DNA of 64,000 nucleotides, taken from the NCBI RefSeq assembly GCF_006494715.1, contig NZ_CP041151.1, positions 434,001-498,000 on the forward strand, given 5' to 3'. The position numbers and the translations under genes are program-made. Of the stretch, positions 1 through 9,633 are shown in pieces; position 1 is the stretch's first letter, and every line of letters begins with the position of its first letter. The notes under the pieces are model-generated. The model ran no database searches and was not told where the DNA came from. It saw only the letters and a program-made list of their open reading frames with translations. Source of the DNA: Shewanella sp. SNU WT4. GTDB taxonomy: Bacteria > Pseudomonadota > Gammaproteobacteria > Enterobacterales > Shewanellaceae.

Positions 1-19
1 CTAAGCGCTAGTTGATGCG

Positions 20-700
20 CTAGTCGATAGTCAGCTCATCAAAGCTAGTAATCTGGCTAAATTCACCGGTGCGAGTGTTAGGCTCACGCACCATTTGGCA
101 GACTTTCATGCCCGCCGATGCTGCGGCTTTTAATTCGTCCAGATTATCTGATACAAATAAAATCTGCTTACTGGTTAAGCTAATGGTATTGATAATGTTT
201 TGATAGGCTTGCTTATCAAGCTTGCTGCCAGTACGGGTATCAAAATGACCGTTAAATAGCGGGTTCAAATCACCGCCATCACTGTGGCCAAACAGCATAG
301 ACTGAGCTTCAGCAGAGCCAGAAGAGAAGCTGTAAATGCGCAGATTCTGTTGCTGATAACGCTTTATCGCTTCAATAAAATCAGGGTAGATATGACCTTT
401 AAATTCGCCCTTGGCATAGCCTTGTTTCCAAATCATGCCTTGCAGGGTTTTTAGTGGCGTTGCTTTGCGATCTTCGCCAACCCACTGCTGCAAAATAGCG
501 ATAACTCGGGCAAGGTCAGCTTCAGGTTCAAGCGCGATATCACGCACATCACTCAAACAAAAATCCACTAAGAAATCATTTTGGTGCTGTTGAATAAACT
601 CAGGCAGCATCTTGGCTGAGTAAGGAAATAGAGTGTTATGGATAAAATCTAAATCGGTTGTCGTGCCTGCGGTATCGACTATGATTGCCCTGATTGTCAT
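20..700 (-). CDS. mtnC: Acireductone synthase (enolase-phosphatase E1), MtnC
   Basis: Converts 2,3-diketo-5-methylthiopentyl-1-phosphate to the acireductone in the methionine salvage pathway, first as an enolase and then as a phosphatase. It is a cytoplasmic HAD-superfamily enzyme of 226 aa, the normal family length. Visible motifs are the nucleophile Asp9 in [13 protein letters not shown] at 126-129, the TGSK lysine at 160, and the acidic SDNLDE loop at 184-189. Most E1 enzymes have DIEGTT at the first motif; here the residue two after the nucleophile is Ala11 instead of an acidic residue. No other methionine-salvage gene lies in the window. The family assignment is confident; full two-step activity is inferred. 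Confidence 0.9.
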   Translation of the reverse strand: MTIRAIIVDTAGTTTDLDFIHNTLFPYSAKMLPEFIQQHQNDFLVDFCLSDVRDIALEPEADLARVIAILQQWVGEDRKATPLKTLQGMIWKQGYAKGEFKGHIYPDFIEAIKRYQQQNLRIYSFSSGSAEAQSMLFGHSDGGDLNPLFNGHFDTRTGSKLDKQAYQNIINTISLTSKQILFVSDNLDELKAAASAGMKVCQMVREPNTRTGEFSQITSFDELTID

Positions 701-979
701 GCGAACTACTCCAGCCTAAGTCATTTGTTATTTTTGTTACCCAGTGAATTTTGCTTGCCCTTGAGACAGATTAACGGGCGTTAGGTACTGAGTAATGATG
801 CCTGATCCTAAGCTGAAACGCTTGATTTAGCCAGTGTTTATCAAGCAAAACCTGAGCTAAGTGCCGCCTAAAACTAGTAAAGCCTGTGACTATCTGCCAT
901 TGTTAATGGTAACTTTTTTTGCGGGTGTAGATTCACAGCAACAGGCTTAGATACTCATAAAGCTTAAGGATAATTATCG

Positions 980-1396
980 ATGGATTTGATACAAATTATT
1001 TACGCTAGTAGCCACAATCAAATGCCGCCTAATGCCATTCGCGCCATGCTTCAGCAAGCGAGTACGGCCAATCAAAATAATCAGATCAGTGGCTTTGTGT
1101 GTGCTGATAATTATTACTTTTTACAGGCTATTGAAGGGGATGCTTACCAAGTCGATAAGCTGTTCGCTGCCATTTGTAACGATACTCGCCACTTTAACAT
1201 TAGTCTTATCAAGCGGCGCGCCATCCCCCAACGTGATTTTGCGCACTGGGGCATGGGCGCTGTGCTGCAGCTTGAAACCCATAAACACTTGCTCGAGTCG
1301 GTACTCCCTGAACCAGAATTTAATCCCTATCAATTAGATAGCTTGCAGAGTATTGCCTTGCTTAAGGGCTTTATGAACTTAAAAACCCTGCGTTAA
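980..1396 (+). CDS. BLUF-domain blue-light sensor, stand-alone
   Basis: Short FAD-binding photoreceptor made of one BLUF domain (138 aa) with a C-terminal extension from about residue 95. The key flavin-pocket residues are visible: Tyr8 (IIYAS), Asn31, Gln49 (FLQAIEG) and the Trp90/Met92 pair (HWGMG). BLUF domains switch by rearranging the Gln-Tyr hydrogen bonds on blue light. There is no fused output domain, so the signal presumably passes to a partner protein. The start has AAGGAT upstream. It stands alone between mtnC and hutI, so neighbours do not reveal the partner. Confidence 0.9.
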   Translation: MDLIQIIYASSHNQMPPNAIRAMLQQASTANQNNQISGFVCADNYYFLQAIEGDAYQVDKLFAAICNDTRHFNISLIKRRAIPQRDFAHWGMGAVLQLETHKHLLESVLPEPEFNPYQLDSLQSIALLKGFMNLKTLR

Positions 1397-1453
1397 TCTT
1401 GCGCCTTTTGTCGCCTACGCTTAGTGGCTTGGGCTGTTAAGCGCTAAGCATAT

Positions 1454-2680
1454 TTACTGATGAATAAGCTTGCCCGCTTTTACTGCATGCTTAAACGGAT
1501 TAGTGCCATAACTGTAAGCGAGCTCAGCTGGGTGAGTGATATCCCACAAGCAAAAATCAGCCTGCATACCAACGGCTAAGACGCCGACCTTATCTTCTAT
1601 CCCTAAGGCTTTGGCGGCATGGCGGGTAACGCCTGCTAATGCTTCGGCTGGCGTTAAACGAAATAAGGTGCAGGCCATATTCAGCATCAACAAGGTGGAG
1701 CAAATAGGTGATGATCCTGGGTTATAGTCACTGGCTATCACCATAGGTACTTGGTATTGGCGCAATAGCTCTATGGGAGGCAGTTTAGTTTCCCGCAGAA
1801 AGTAAAACGCGCCCGGTAACAAGGTGGCACAAGTACCGCTAGCAGCAATGGCTTTGACGCCCGCTTCATCTAAATATTCAAGGTGATCCACCGACTTTGC
1901 CCCAAGGCTGGCAGCCAGCTGTGAGCCGCCAAGATTAGATAACTGCTCGGCGTGCAGCTTGATATCAAGACCAGCCGTTTTGGCGGCGCGCAGCAGTTTT
2001 GCGGTTTGCTCGGGACTAAAGGCGATATTTTCACAAAAGACATCGAACGCATCGGCAAGGTTTTCTGCCATTACCGCTGGTAGCATCTCGTTAATGATGG
2101 CATCGACATAGGCATCGCTATCATGCTGATATTCTGGCGCTACCGCGTGAGCGCCAAGGAAGGTGGTTTTAACATCCACATGATGATGCTTACCTAGCTC
2201 GCGGGCAACGCGCAAAATCTTAAGTTCGGTATCAAGTTCGAGACCATACCCAGACTTAATTTCGATAGTCGTTACCCCTTCTTTGGCGAGGGCATTTAAG
2301 CGTTTGCGCCCGAGCTCAAATAAGTCAGCGTCGCTAGCGGCGCGAGTGGCTTTAACTGTGGCTAAAATCCCGCCGCCCGCCTTAGCTATGTCTTGATAGC
2401 TAGCGCCTTGCAAGCGCATTTCAAATTCGTTGGCGCGATTACCCGCAAAGAGTAAATGGGTGTGGGCATCAATTAAGCCTGGGGTAATCCAGCCGCCACC
2501 GCCGCGATAGACAGGGGTTGATAACACATCAAAGGCGGGCAATTGGTCTCTTGGGCCTATCCATACAATTTTGTCATTGATGATGGCCATAGCGGCATCA
2601 GTGATCTCACCGTAACCTCCTGAAAGTGCAGGATCCATACTGGCGATATTAATATCAATCCACACTTGATCCCATTCCAT
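1454..2680 (-). CDS. hutI: Imidazolonepropionase, HutI
   Basis: Hydrolyses 4-imidazolone-5-propionate to N-formimino-L-glutamate, the third step of histidine degradation. It is an amidohydrolase-fold metalloenzyme; the HxH metal motif is His73/His75 (DAHTH). I place the start at the ATG at 2680 (408 aa) because GGAG lies 6 bases upstream. The reading frame stays open upstream to 2773, but a longer protein would run through the HutC operator at 2736-2749. It is divergent from hutC-hutU-hutH and should share control with them. Confidence 0.93.
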   Translation of the reverse strand: MEWDQVWIDINIASMDPALSGGYGEITDAAMAIINDKIVWIGPRDQLPAFDVLSTPVYRGGGGWITPGLIDAHTHLLFAGNRANEFEMRLQGASYQDIAKAGGGILATVKATRAASDADLFELGRKRLNALAKEGVTTIEIKSGYGLELDTELKILRVARELGKHHHVDVKTTFLGAHAVAPEYQHDSDAYVDAIINEMLPAVMAENLADAFDVFCENIAFSPEQTAKLLRAAKTAGLDIKLHAEQLSNLGGSQLAASLGAKSVDHLEYLDEAGVKAIAASGTCATLLPGAFYFLRETKLPPIELLRQYQVPMVIASDYNPGSSPICSTLLMLNMACTLFRLTPAEALAGVTRHAAKALGIEDKVGVLAVGMQADFCLWDITHPAELAYSYGTNPFKHAVKAGKLIHQ

Positions 2681-2735
2681 GCCCATCTCCACTTGGTTAA
2701 TCATATGTTCGCCACTTGTTGCTTTTTTAGTCTGC

Positions 2736-2749
2736 CTTGTATATACAAG
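2736..2749. promoter_or_regulatory. HutC operator (perfect 14-bp palindrome)
   Basis: CTTGTATATACAAG is a perfect palindrome matching the HutC operator type known from Pseudomonas and relatives (TTGTA-N2-TACAA). It lies 56 bp upstream of the chosen hutI start and 107 bp upstream of hutC, so one site can repress both directions. Relief by urocanate is known for HutC; action here is inferred. Confidence 0.85.
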
Positions 2750-2856
2750 ATAGCACTCTCTCTGGTTTTTCAATAGAGCTAACTCAGAGGCTCAATACTA
2801 GTAATAGCTAAGCAGAGCGTTAGGAATACTTAGATGACAGCTGCCAAGGAATTGCA

Positions 2857-3561
2857 ATGACAGTGCCGATGTTTGCCCAAATCAAACAGATGATCCTAGA
2901 TCATATTCATGCCGGTGACTGGCAAGAGCACATGAAAGTGCCGTCAGAAAATCAGTTGGCGCAGCGCTTTCATTGCAGCCGGATGACGGCTAGGCGAGCC
3001 TTAACTGAATTGGTGGATGGCGGTGTATTAGAGCGTAGTCAAGGCGCTGGCACTTTTGTGGCCTCGCTTAAGTCGCAATCTTCGTTACTGTCCATTCGCA
3101 ATATTGCCGATGAAATTAAAGAGCGCGGTCATGGTTATAGCGTCAAGGTGCTGACCTTGGAAACTATGCCGGCACTGGCGCCGATTGCCATAGCTTTGGG
3201 GATAGAGCCTGCCAGTCCGATTTTTCATTCTATCTTGCTGCACTGCGAGCAAGACTTGCCGCTGCAATTAGAAGAGCGCTTTGTTAACCCAGCGCTGGCG
3301 CCAGAGTATTTATCCCAAGATTTTAATCAGCAAACTCCCCACGAATATTTATGCCGCGTAGCGCCGCTGACTGAAGCGCGCCACACCATAGAAGCCGTAG
3401 CCGCAAGTGCAGCGCTGCGAGAGCATTTGTTGCTTAAAGAGGGCGAAGCTTGCTTACAGATCATTCGTCGCACTTGGAGTCAGCAAGGGGTGGTGAGTTT
3501 CGCCCGTTTAGTGCATCCAGGTAGCCGCTTTCGTTTAGGCGGCCATCTCACATTTCGATAA
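2857..3561 (+). CDS. hutC: Histidine-utilisation repressor HutC (GntR family)
   Basis: Transcriptional repressor of the hut genes, released by urocanate. The N-terminal 70 residues form the GntR winged helix (residues PSENQLAQRF then SRMTARRAL). The C-terminal part from about residue 90 is the UTRA effector-binding domain with the HutC-like ending LVHPGSRFRLGGHLTF. At 234 aa it is full length. AAGGA precedes the ATG. It is first in a run with hutU and hutH, downstream of the palindrome at 2736-2749 that it probably binds. Confidence 0.93.
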   Translation: MTVPMFAQIKQMILDHIHAGDWQEHMKVPSENQLAQRFHCSRMTARRALTELVDGGVLERSQGAGTFVASLKSQSSLLSIRNIADEIKERGHGYSVKVLTLETMPALAPIAIALGIEPASPIFHSILLHCEQDLPLQLEERFVNPALAPEYLSQDFNQQTPHEYLCRVAPLTEARHTIEAVAASAALREHLLLKEGEACLQIIRRTWSQQGVVSFARLVHPGSRFRLGGHLTFR

Positions 3562-3605
3562 AACAACAACCTATAACAAATCATCGTTAGTTTGGAGAAG
3601 CCTTT

Positions 3606-5279
3606 ATGGATAAGCGTCACGACCCCACTCGCCGCATTATTGCGCCTCATGGTAATCAGCTCACTTGTAAAAGCTGGCTGACGGAAGCGGCCATGCGCAT
3701 GTTGATGAATAACCTGCACCCAGATGTGGCTGAACGCCCTGAAGATTTAGTGGTATATGGCGGCATTGGCCGCGCGGCGCGCGACTGGCAATGCTATGAC
3801 AAGATCATCGAGGTTTTGACCCGCCTTGATGATGATGAAACCTTGTTAGTGCAATCGGGCAAGCCGGTGGGAGTCTTTAAGACTCATAAGCAGGCGCCGC
3901 GGGTGATTATCGCCAACTCTAACTTAGTGCCTCATTGGGCCAATTGGCAGAATTTTAATGAGCTCGATAAACAAGGGCTTGCCATGTATGGCCAGATGAC
4001 GGCGGGCTCTTGGATTTATATTGGCACCCAAGGCATAGTTCAAGGCACTTATGAAACCTTTGTGGCCATGGCGAAACAGCATTTTAACGGTAACTCGGCG
4101 GGTAAGTGGATTCTCACTGGCGGATTAGGCGGCATGGGGGGCGCGCAAACATTGGCAGGCACTATGGCGGGTTACTCAGTGCTGGCATGTGAAGTCGATG
4201 AAACTCGTATCGACTTTAGATTGCGCACTCGTTATGTGGATAAAAAAGCGCATAGTCTGGATGAAGCGCTAGCTATTATCACGGCCGCCAATCGCAGTGG
4301 TCAGCCAGTATCGGTCGGCTTATTAGCGAATGCTGCCGATGTATTTAGTGAATTAGTGCAACGCGGCATTACCCCAGATGTAGTGACAGATCAAACCTCG
4401 GCGCACGATCCCCTCAATGGCTATTTACCTCAAGGCTGGAGCTTAGAGCACGCCAAAGCCATGCGTAATAGCGATGAGGCGGCGGTCGTTAACGCCGCTA
4501 AAGAGTCGATGGCAGTGCAAGTCAGGGCCATGTTGGCCTTGCAAGCCGCAGGCGCTGCCACCACAGATTATGGTAACAACATTAGGCAAATGGCGTTCGA
4601 GCAAGGTGTGGAAAATGCCTTTGATTTTCCAGGCTTTGTGCCTGCCTATGTGCGGGCACTCTTTTGTGAGGGCATAGGGCCATTTCGCTGGGTTGCTCTT
4701 TCTGGCGATCCCCAAGATATCTATAAAACCGATGCCAAAGTAAAAGAGCTAATTCCTGATAACCCTCATTTACATCAGTGGCTCGATATGGCGCGCGAGC
4801 GCATTGCCTTTCAAGGCTTACCTGCCCGAATTTGCTGGGTTGGGCTTAAAGATCGGGCGCGTTTAGCCTTAGCATTTAATGACATGGTGAAAAGCGGCGA
4901 GTTATCTGCGCCCATAGTCATAGGTCGCGATCACTTAGATTCAGGTTCAGTGGCAAGCCCTAATCGTGAAACTGAGGCCATGCTCGATGGTTCAGATGCA
5001 GTATCGGATTGGCCGTTACTCAATGCGTTACTCAATACGGCGAGCGGCGCGACTTGGGTGTCCTTGCATCATGGCGGCGGCGTAGGTATGGGCTTTAGTC
5101 AACATGCTGGGGTCGTGATAGTGGCCGATGGCACTGATGATGCGGCGGCAAGGCTTGGGCGAGTGTTATGGAATGATCCCGCCACTGGCGTTATGCGTCA
5201 CGCCGATGCGGGATACGAGCTTGCTAAGAGCTGCGCCCATGAACAGGGCCTTGATTTACCTATGCTGGAGAATAATTAA
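3606..5279 (+). CDS. hutU: Urocanate hydratase, HutU
   Basis: Converts urocanate to 4-imidazolone-5-propionate using tightly bound NAD+, the second step of histidine degradation. The protein is full length at 557 aa. It starts with the typical region around [10 protein letters not shown] and carries the glycine-rich NAD-binding stretch [10 protein letters not shown] near residue 170 and the conserved [10 protein letters not shown] segment near residue 490. GGAG precedes the ATG. Its stop overlaps the hutH start (TAATG), indicating translational coupling. Confidence 0.96.
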   Translation: MDKRHDPTRRIIAPHGNQLTCKSWLTEAAMRMLMNNLHPDVAERPEDLVVYGGIGRAARDWQCYDKIIEVLTRLDDDETLLVQSGKPVGVFKTHKQAPRVIIANSNLVPHWANWQNFNELDKQGLAMYGQMTAGSWIYIGTQGIVQGTYETFVAMAKQHFNGNSAGKWILTGGLGGMGGAQTLAGTMAGYSVLACEVDETRIDFRLRTRYVDKKAHSLDEALAIITAANRSGQPVSVGLLANAADVFSELVQRGITPDVVTDQTSAHDPLNGYLPQGWSLEHAKAMRNSDEAAVVNAAKESMAVQVRAMLALQAAGAATTDYGNNIRQMAFEQGVENAFDFPGFVPAYVRALFCEGIGPFRWVALSGDPQDIYKTDAKVKELIPDNPHLHQWLDMARERIAFQGLPARICWVGLKDRARLALAFNDMVKSGELSAPIVIGRDHLDSGSVASPNRETEAMLDGSDAVSDWPLLNALLNTASGATWVSLHHGGGVGMGFSQHAGVVIVADGTDDAAARLGRVLWNDPATGVMRHADAGYELAKSCAHEQGLDLPMLENN

Positions 5280-6811
5280 TGGAGCATTTTATCTTAACTC
5301 CTGGCAGCTTAACCTTAAGTCAGTTACGCGCCATTAGCCGCAACAAGGTGACATTGTCGCTAGCGCCAAGCGCCATCAGTGCTATCAATGGCAGCGCGGC
5401 GATAGTGCAACAAGTGCTGGATGAAGGCCGCACTGTCTATGGCATTAATACGGGTTTTGGCTTGTTAGCCAATACCAAGATAGCCCCGCAAGATTTGCAG
5501 TTATTGCAGCGCTCAATCGTGTTATCCCACGCGGCGGGTATTGGCCAATATATGCAAGATGCGACTGTGCGCTTGATGTTAGTACTTAAGATTAACTCCC
5601 TAGCGCGAGGGTTCTCAGGTATTCGTCTTGAAGTGATTAACTTTCTGATAAGCCTAGTTAATGCCGGCGTGTATCCTTGTATTCCTGAAAAAGGCTCAGT
5701 CGGCGCCTCTGGGGATTTAGCGCCTTTGGCTCATATGTGCTTGCCTCTTTTAGGGGAAGGTGAGATGAGTTATCAGGGCGAGCTTATTTCGGCCAGCGAA
5801 GGTTTAGCCATTGCTGGCTTAGCGCCGCTCGCTTTAGCCGCCAAAGAAGGCTTAGCGCTGCTTAATGGCACCCAAGCATCGACGGCCTTGGCATTAGAAG
5901 GCTTGTTTCACGCCGAAGATTTATTTGCCGCAAGTTCTGTGATTGGCGCCATGAGTGTTGAAGCTGCTATGGGTAGCCGTAGCCCATTTGATGCTCGTAT
6001 TCATGCCGCTCGCGGTCAACGTGGGCAAATAGATTCAGCCGCCATATTTAGGCACTTACTTGAGGCTGAGTCAGAAATTAGTTTAAGCCATGCCAATTGC
6101 GACAAAGTGCAAGACCCTTATTCGCTGCGCTGTCAGCCGCAAGTGCTCGGCGCCTGCTTAACGCAAATTCGTCAAGCGGCGGAAGTGCTAGGGGTTGAAG
6201 CCAATGGCGTAACGGATAATCCGTTAGTGTTTCAAGACACGGCTGAGATTATTTCTGGCGGGAATTTTCATGCCGAACCTGTGGCTATGGCTGCCGATAA
6301 CTTAGCCATTGCTATTGCTGAGCTGGGCTCAATCGCTGAGCGCCGAATTGCGCTACTGATTGACTCGAGCTTATCTAAATTGCCGCCATTTTTAGTTAAT
6401 AATGGCGGGGTTAATTCGGGCTTTATGATAGCGCAAGTCACGGCAGCGGCTTTGGCCTCAGAGAATAAAACCTATGCTCATCCCGCGTCAGTCGATAGCT
6501 TGCCAACGTCGGCTAATCAAGAAGATCACGTGTCTATGGCGACCTTTGCGGCGCGAAGATTAAGGGATATGGCGGAAAACACCCGCGGCGTATTGGCGAT
6601 TGAGTGGTTGGCGGCGGCGCAAGGCTTAGATTTCAGAGCGCCATTACTGCCAAGCGCGGCGGTAGCCCAAGCTAAGGCTGAGATCCGCGAGCAAGTGGCT
6701 TATTACGATAAGGACAGATATTTTGCCCCAGATATTGAGGCGGCCACTGAGCTACTTTATGGCGCGAGCTTGAATCGTTATTTACCAGCAGGTTTGCTGC
6801 CAAGTTTCTAA
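5279..6811 (+). CDS. hutH: Histidine ammonia-lyase, HutH
   Basis: Deaminates L-histidine to trans-urocanate and ammonia, the first step of the pathway. Ala143-Ser144-Gly145 ([11 protein letters not shown]) forms the MIO electrophilic cofactor by self-cyclisation, and Tyr54 in VYGINTGFG is the conserved active-site tyrosine. It is full length at 510 aa. It overlaps the hutU stop by one base. No hutG or hutF lies in the window, so breakdown of formiminoglutamate must be encoded elsewhere. Confidence 0.96.
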   Translation: MEHFILTPGSLTLSQLRAISRNKVTLSLAPSAISAINGSAAIVQQVLDEGRTVYGINTGFGLLANTKIAPQDLQLLQRSIVLSHAAGIGQYMQDATVRLMLVLKINSLARGFSGIRLEVINFLISLVNAGVYPCIPEKGSVGASGDLAPLAHMCLPLLGEGEMSYQGELISASEGLAIAGLAPLALAAKEGLALLNGTQASTALALEGLFHAEDLFAASSVIGAMSVEAAMGSRSPFDARIHAARGQRGQIDSAAIFRHLLEAESEISLSHANCDKVQDPYSLRCQPQVLGACLTQIRQAAEVLGVEANGVTDNPLVFQDTAEIISGGNFHAEPVAMAADNLAIAIAELGSIAERRIALLIDSSLSKLPPFLVNNGGVNSGFMIAQVTAAALASENKTYAHPASVDSLPTSANQEDHVSMATFAARRLRDMAENTRGVLAIEWLAAAQGLDFRAPLLPSAAVAQAKAEIREQVAYYDKDRYFAPDIEAATELLYGASLNRYLPAGLLPSF

Positions 6812-6833
6812 AGCATCAGTTGAGTTATGCAGC

Positions 6834-6864
6834 CTGAGGCTCTTGGTATTACCAAGAGCCTCAG
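6834..6864. terminator. Hairpin between convergent hutH and DUF3157 gene
   Basis: A 14-bp perfect stem (arm CTGAGGCTCTTGGT) with a 3-base loop sits between the hutH stop and the converging 6871-7524 gene. Neither side has a T-run, so it is not a classical intrinsic terminator. It may act as a bidirectional pause or RNA 3'-end stabiliser. Confidence 0.5.
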
Positions 6865-6870
6865 TGTTAA

Positions 6871-7524
6871 TTACATTCTTGAGTCCATCTCAGTAATGCG
6901 TAAGCTTAATAATTGCTGTTGCCATTGCTGCTGATTAAGCCCTTCAATCCAAAACGTGTTACTGGTGCGCTGCTGATTTTTACGCAAATAAGTGTCAGGC
7001 ATTCTATTAATTGCGCGCCACACGTTAATTGTCTCGGTTGCCATTTCTTGGCCATTATCGTTAAAGAAGCGTACTTCAAGTTCAACCAACACATAATGCT
7101 CAGGGCTAGTGCTGGCTAGATCAAAGGTGAGGCCGAGCCTACCATCGTTATCCCACTCGATTTGGCTGACACTCACTTTAACGCCATTTTTAGCTGTGCT
7201 TTTAAGTAATTGCGCCTGCACCATAGCGTCGGCAGTCAAGGTCTTAACGCTGCTAAGGACAACGGCGCTCGCGGCTGTGTTTTCAGCAGCCTTAATGGCA
7301 GTCGTGCTGGTGTTTAATGGCGTTGATGGGGCGTTTGCTGACGGTATTTGGCTAGTAACTGGCACTTCTTGGGTGTTGGTTAAGATGACGTACTCCCAAG
7401 TAAAGTCATCATTCAGCCTAACCTTAGCGCCATTTTCTAAAGTAATTATGCTTAGCTCGGCGGCACTAATGGGTAAGGTGAGCCATAACAGCGCTGCGGT
7501 AATGAGTTTATAGGGGGAAATCAT
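6871..7524 (-). CDS. DUF3157 family secreted protein
   Basis: 217-aa protein of unknown function with a clear Sec signal peptide (hydrophobic residues about 6-20, AxA-like cleavage near residue 21). Directly after it comes the segment ITLENGAKVRLNDDFTWEYV, which I associate with DUF3157 proteins of marine gamma-proteobacteria. Residues 50-95 are Thr/Ala/Ser-rich and probably an unstructured linker; residues 100-215 look like a beta-rich domain. Probably periplasmic. It converges on hutH. No function is proposed. Confidence 0.7.
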   Translation of the reverse strand: MISPYKLITAALLWLTLPISAAELSIITLENGAKVRLNDDFTWEYVILTNTQEVPVTSQIPSANAPSTPLNTSTTAIKAAENTAASAVVLSSVKTLTADAMVQAQLLKSTAKNGVKVSVSQIEWDNDGRLGLTFDLASTSPEHYVLVELEVRFFNDNGQEMATETINVWRAINRMPDTYLRKNQQRTSNTFWIEGLNQQQWQQQLLSLRITEMDSRM

Positions 7525-7699
7525 AAGCTGGCCAAGGTGATTTTTAGTGGCTATAGAGTAAACGCAATCGCGGATATTTGCATGAATAAGGCGAGGTTTA
7601 GAGTCACAGATTTGGCGGCATATTTATGGCAATCGACTAAAATAAGACTGGGTTGGCCGCTAAGCGGCCGCAACATTTAATCTTGATGAGGGTATCAAT

Positions 7700-8068
7700 A
7701 TGGCAAATCCCGTTGGTTGGTTTGAAATTTATGTCGATGATATGGCGCGAGCTAAAGCTTTTTATCAGCAAGTATTGGCCACTGAATTAACCGCTCTTGA
7801 GTTTCCGGGGATGGAGATGCATACCTTTCCTATGGATATGCTGACCTATGGTGCTTCTGGAGCGTTAGTCAAAATGCCTGGCATTGCCGCCGGTGGTAAC
7901 AGTGTACTGGTGTATTTTAGTTGTGATGATTGCCAAGTTGAACAAGAGCGAGTGACTGCTGCAGGTGGCAGTATTGTGAAGCCTAAGTTTTCCATCGGTG
8001 AGCATGGCTTTATTGCCCTAGGTTATGACACCGAGGGCAATATGTTTGGCATGCACTCTAACCGTTAA
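7700..8068 (+). CDS. VOC-family (glyoxalase/bleomycin-resistance fold) protein
   Basis: 122-aa single-domain VOC protein. It begins with the typical PVGWFEIYVDDMARAKAFYQ segment and ends with the second half-motif GYDTEGNMFGMHS. VOC proteins bind a metal with residues contributed by two beta-alpha-beta repeats and include lyases, dioxygenases and resistance proteins; the substrate cannot be told from sequence. A small GC-rich inverted repeat (GGCCGC/GCGGCC, about 7654-7670) lies just upstream. It is transcribed alone. Confidence 0.8.
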   Translation: MANPVGWFEIYVDDMARAKAFYQQVLATELTALEFPGMEMHTFPMDMLTYGASGALVKMPGIAAGGNSVLVYFSCDDCQVEQERVTAAGGSIVKPKFSIGEHGFIALGYDTEGNMFGMHSNR

Positions 8069-8095
8069 GCCAGCAATTATTGCAGTGTGTTTTGG

Positions 8096-9376
8096 TTATT
8101 GAGCATCTCTAATAGAATCAGGCGCCAAGCGCATTTGGCGCATATCTTCACCGGTCGGCACTTGGAAGGCACGTAAGCCAAATTCAGGCAAAATGGCATA
8201 CAAGTGATCAAAGATATCGGATTGAATACCTTCGTAAACATCCCAGCGCGTGTCATTAGTAAAGGCATACACTTGAATGGGCAATCCATCGGGCCCAGGT
8301 TGCAGTTGGCGCACTAACAAGGTCATGTTTTTATGGATGCAGTTGTGGTGCTTAAGGTATTCCAATAAGTAAATGCGCAGGGTACCAATATTGGTTAAGT
8401 GGCGACCATTAATCAGCTCATCATTGTCGATAAGACCTGTGTTGTAGTCGCTTAGCTCATGGCGCATTTTAGCTATGTAGTCTTTGAGTAGATTTACTTT
8501 GGTGAGGCGGGTTAGTTCGCTCTCACTTAAAAAGTGAATCGAGCTGACATCAATATTGACCGAGCGGCAAATGCGTCGCCCCCCAGATTCTGACATGCCG
8601 CGCCAGTTCTTAAAGGCGTCTTGCACTAAGCCGTAGGCGGGGATCATAGTTAACGTGTTGTCGAAGTTTTTCACTTTCACTGTGGTCAGGGATATTTCTT
8701 CTATGGTGCCATTGGCGCCATATTTATCCATTTGAATCCAATCGCCTAGGCTCACCATGCGGTTAGCCGCTAACTGAATACCTGCCACAAATCCCAAAAT
8801 AGTGTCGCGAAACACTAACATCACCAAACCCGTGGCCACACCTAAACCACTTAAGAAGTAGATGGGGGATTGGTTGGCTAGAATCGAGATGGCGACTATG
8901 ACGCCCACAAAGAATAAGAACAGTTTTATTAACTGCACAAAACTTTTAATCGGCAAGCGGCGACTGACAAGATTGACGTCGGCAATCTCGTTAGTGGCAT
9001 CTAAGGCTGAAAATGCCGCGCGAATAAATAGCATCACAATCAAGATGCTTAAGGTGCGATCTATTAGCACAGACAAAATAGAGTGTGCGGTTAACACTAT
9101 CGGCACTAACAGATTCATCACTAAGGCGGGCACCAGCAGTGCGAGCTTTTCCAGCACTCGAAAGCGCATAAAGCTGTCGTCCCACGAGGCTCTTGAATGT
9201 TTAATCACTATATTGAGGGCGCGGATCACTCCGCGTCTAACGATGAGATAGGCAACAGTGGCTAAGACAATGCACGCCAGTAGCAATACAAAAGTCGGCA
9301 GGCCATCTGTCGGCTGGCTATTGATCCCCACTTGGCTGAGCCAGTGAGCAATTTCGCCACGTAATTCGTTATTCAA
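8096..9376 (-). CDS. ybdG: Miniconductance mechanosensitive channel, YbdG-type (MscS superfamily)
   Basis: 426-aa inner-membrane channel protein. It resembles E. coli YbdG throughout: several N-terminal membrane helices, then the pore-lining and MscS beta-domain region (GLVMLVFRDTILGFVAGIQL, near residues 180-200), then the cytoplasmic part with FKNWRGMSESGGRRI and a long C-terminal domain. YbdG gates weakly under membrane tension during hypo-osmotic shock. The start codon is TTG, supported by GGAGAG about 8 bases upstream. It is monocistronic and ends 27 bp from the convergent VOC gene. Confidence 0.88.
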   Translation of the reverse strand: MNNELRGEIAHWLSQVGINSQPTDGLPTFVLLLACIVLATVAYLIVRRGVIRALNIVIKHSRASWDDSFMRFRVLEKLALLVPALVMNLLVPIVLTAHSILSVLIDRTLSILIVMLFIRAAFSALDATNEIADVNLVSRRLPIKSFVQLIKLFLFFVGVIVAISILANQSPIYFLSGLGVATGLVMLVFRDTILGFVAGIQLAANRMVSLGDWIQMDKYGANGTIEEISLTTVKVKNFDNTLTMIPAYGLVQDAFKNWRGMSESGGRRICRSVNIDVSSIHFLSESELTRLTKVNLLKDYIAKMRHELSDYNTGLIDNDELINGRHLTNIGTLRIYLLEYLKHHNCIHKNMTLLVRQLQPGPDGLPIQVYAFTNDTRWDVYEGIQSDIFDHLYAILPEFGLRAFQVPTGEDMRQMRLAPDSIRDAQ

Positions 9377-9633
9377 GTCTTACTCTCCAGCAGCACTATT
9401 GGCTCTACTTTAGCATAATTAGTCTAAGAGTTTGTAGGTTGAACATTAATCAATGCAATTGTAAATTAAGCGTTTTTAGCTAAAAGTTGACGTGTTGGTC
9501 AAAGACCTTTTGCGTGCTAGCACTTAACTGGTTAGCATAGATGCGAGTAGGTTTGTACTTAACTCACCGGATTGGCGCGGTAGTGATTTCTATCTGTCTT
9601 ATAGTCGCATAATAATAACTCAAGGATTCACGG

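Noticed and set aside
1121..1333. Minus-strand open frame inside the BLUF gene
   Set aside because: Shadow of the BLUF gene; no motif or start signal.
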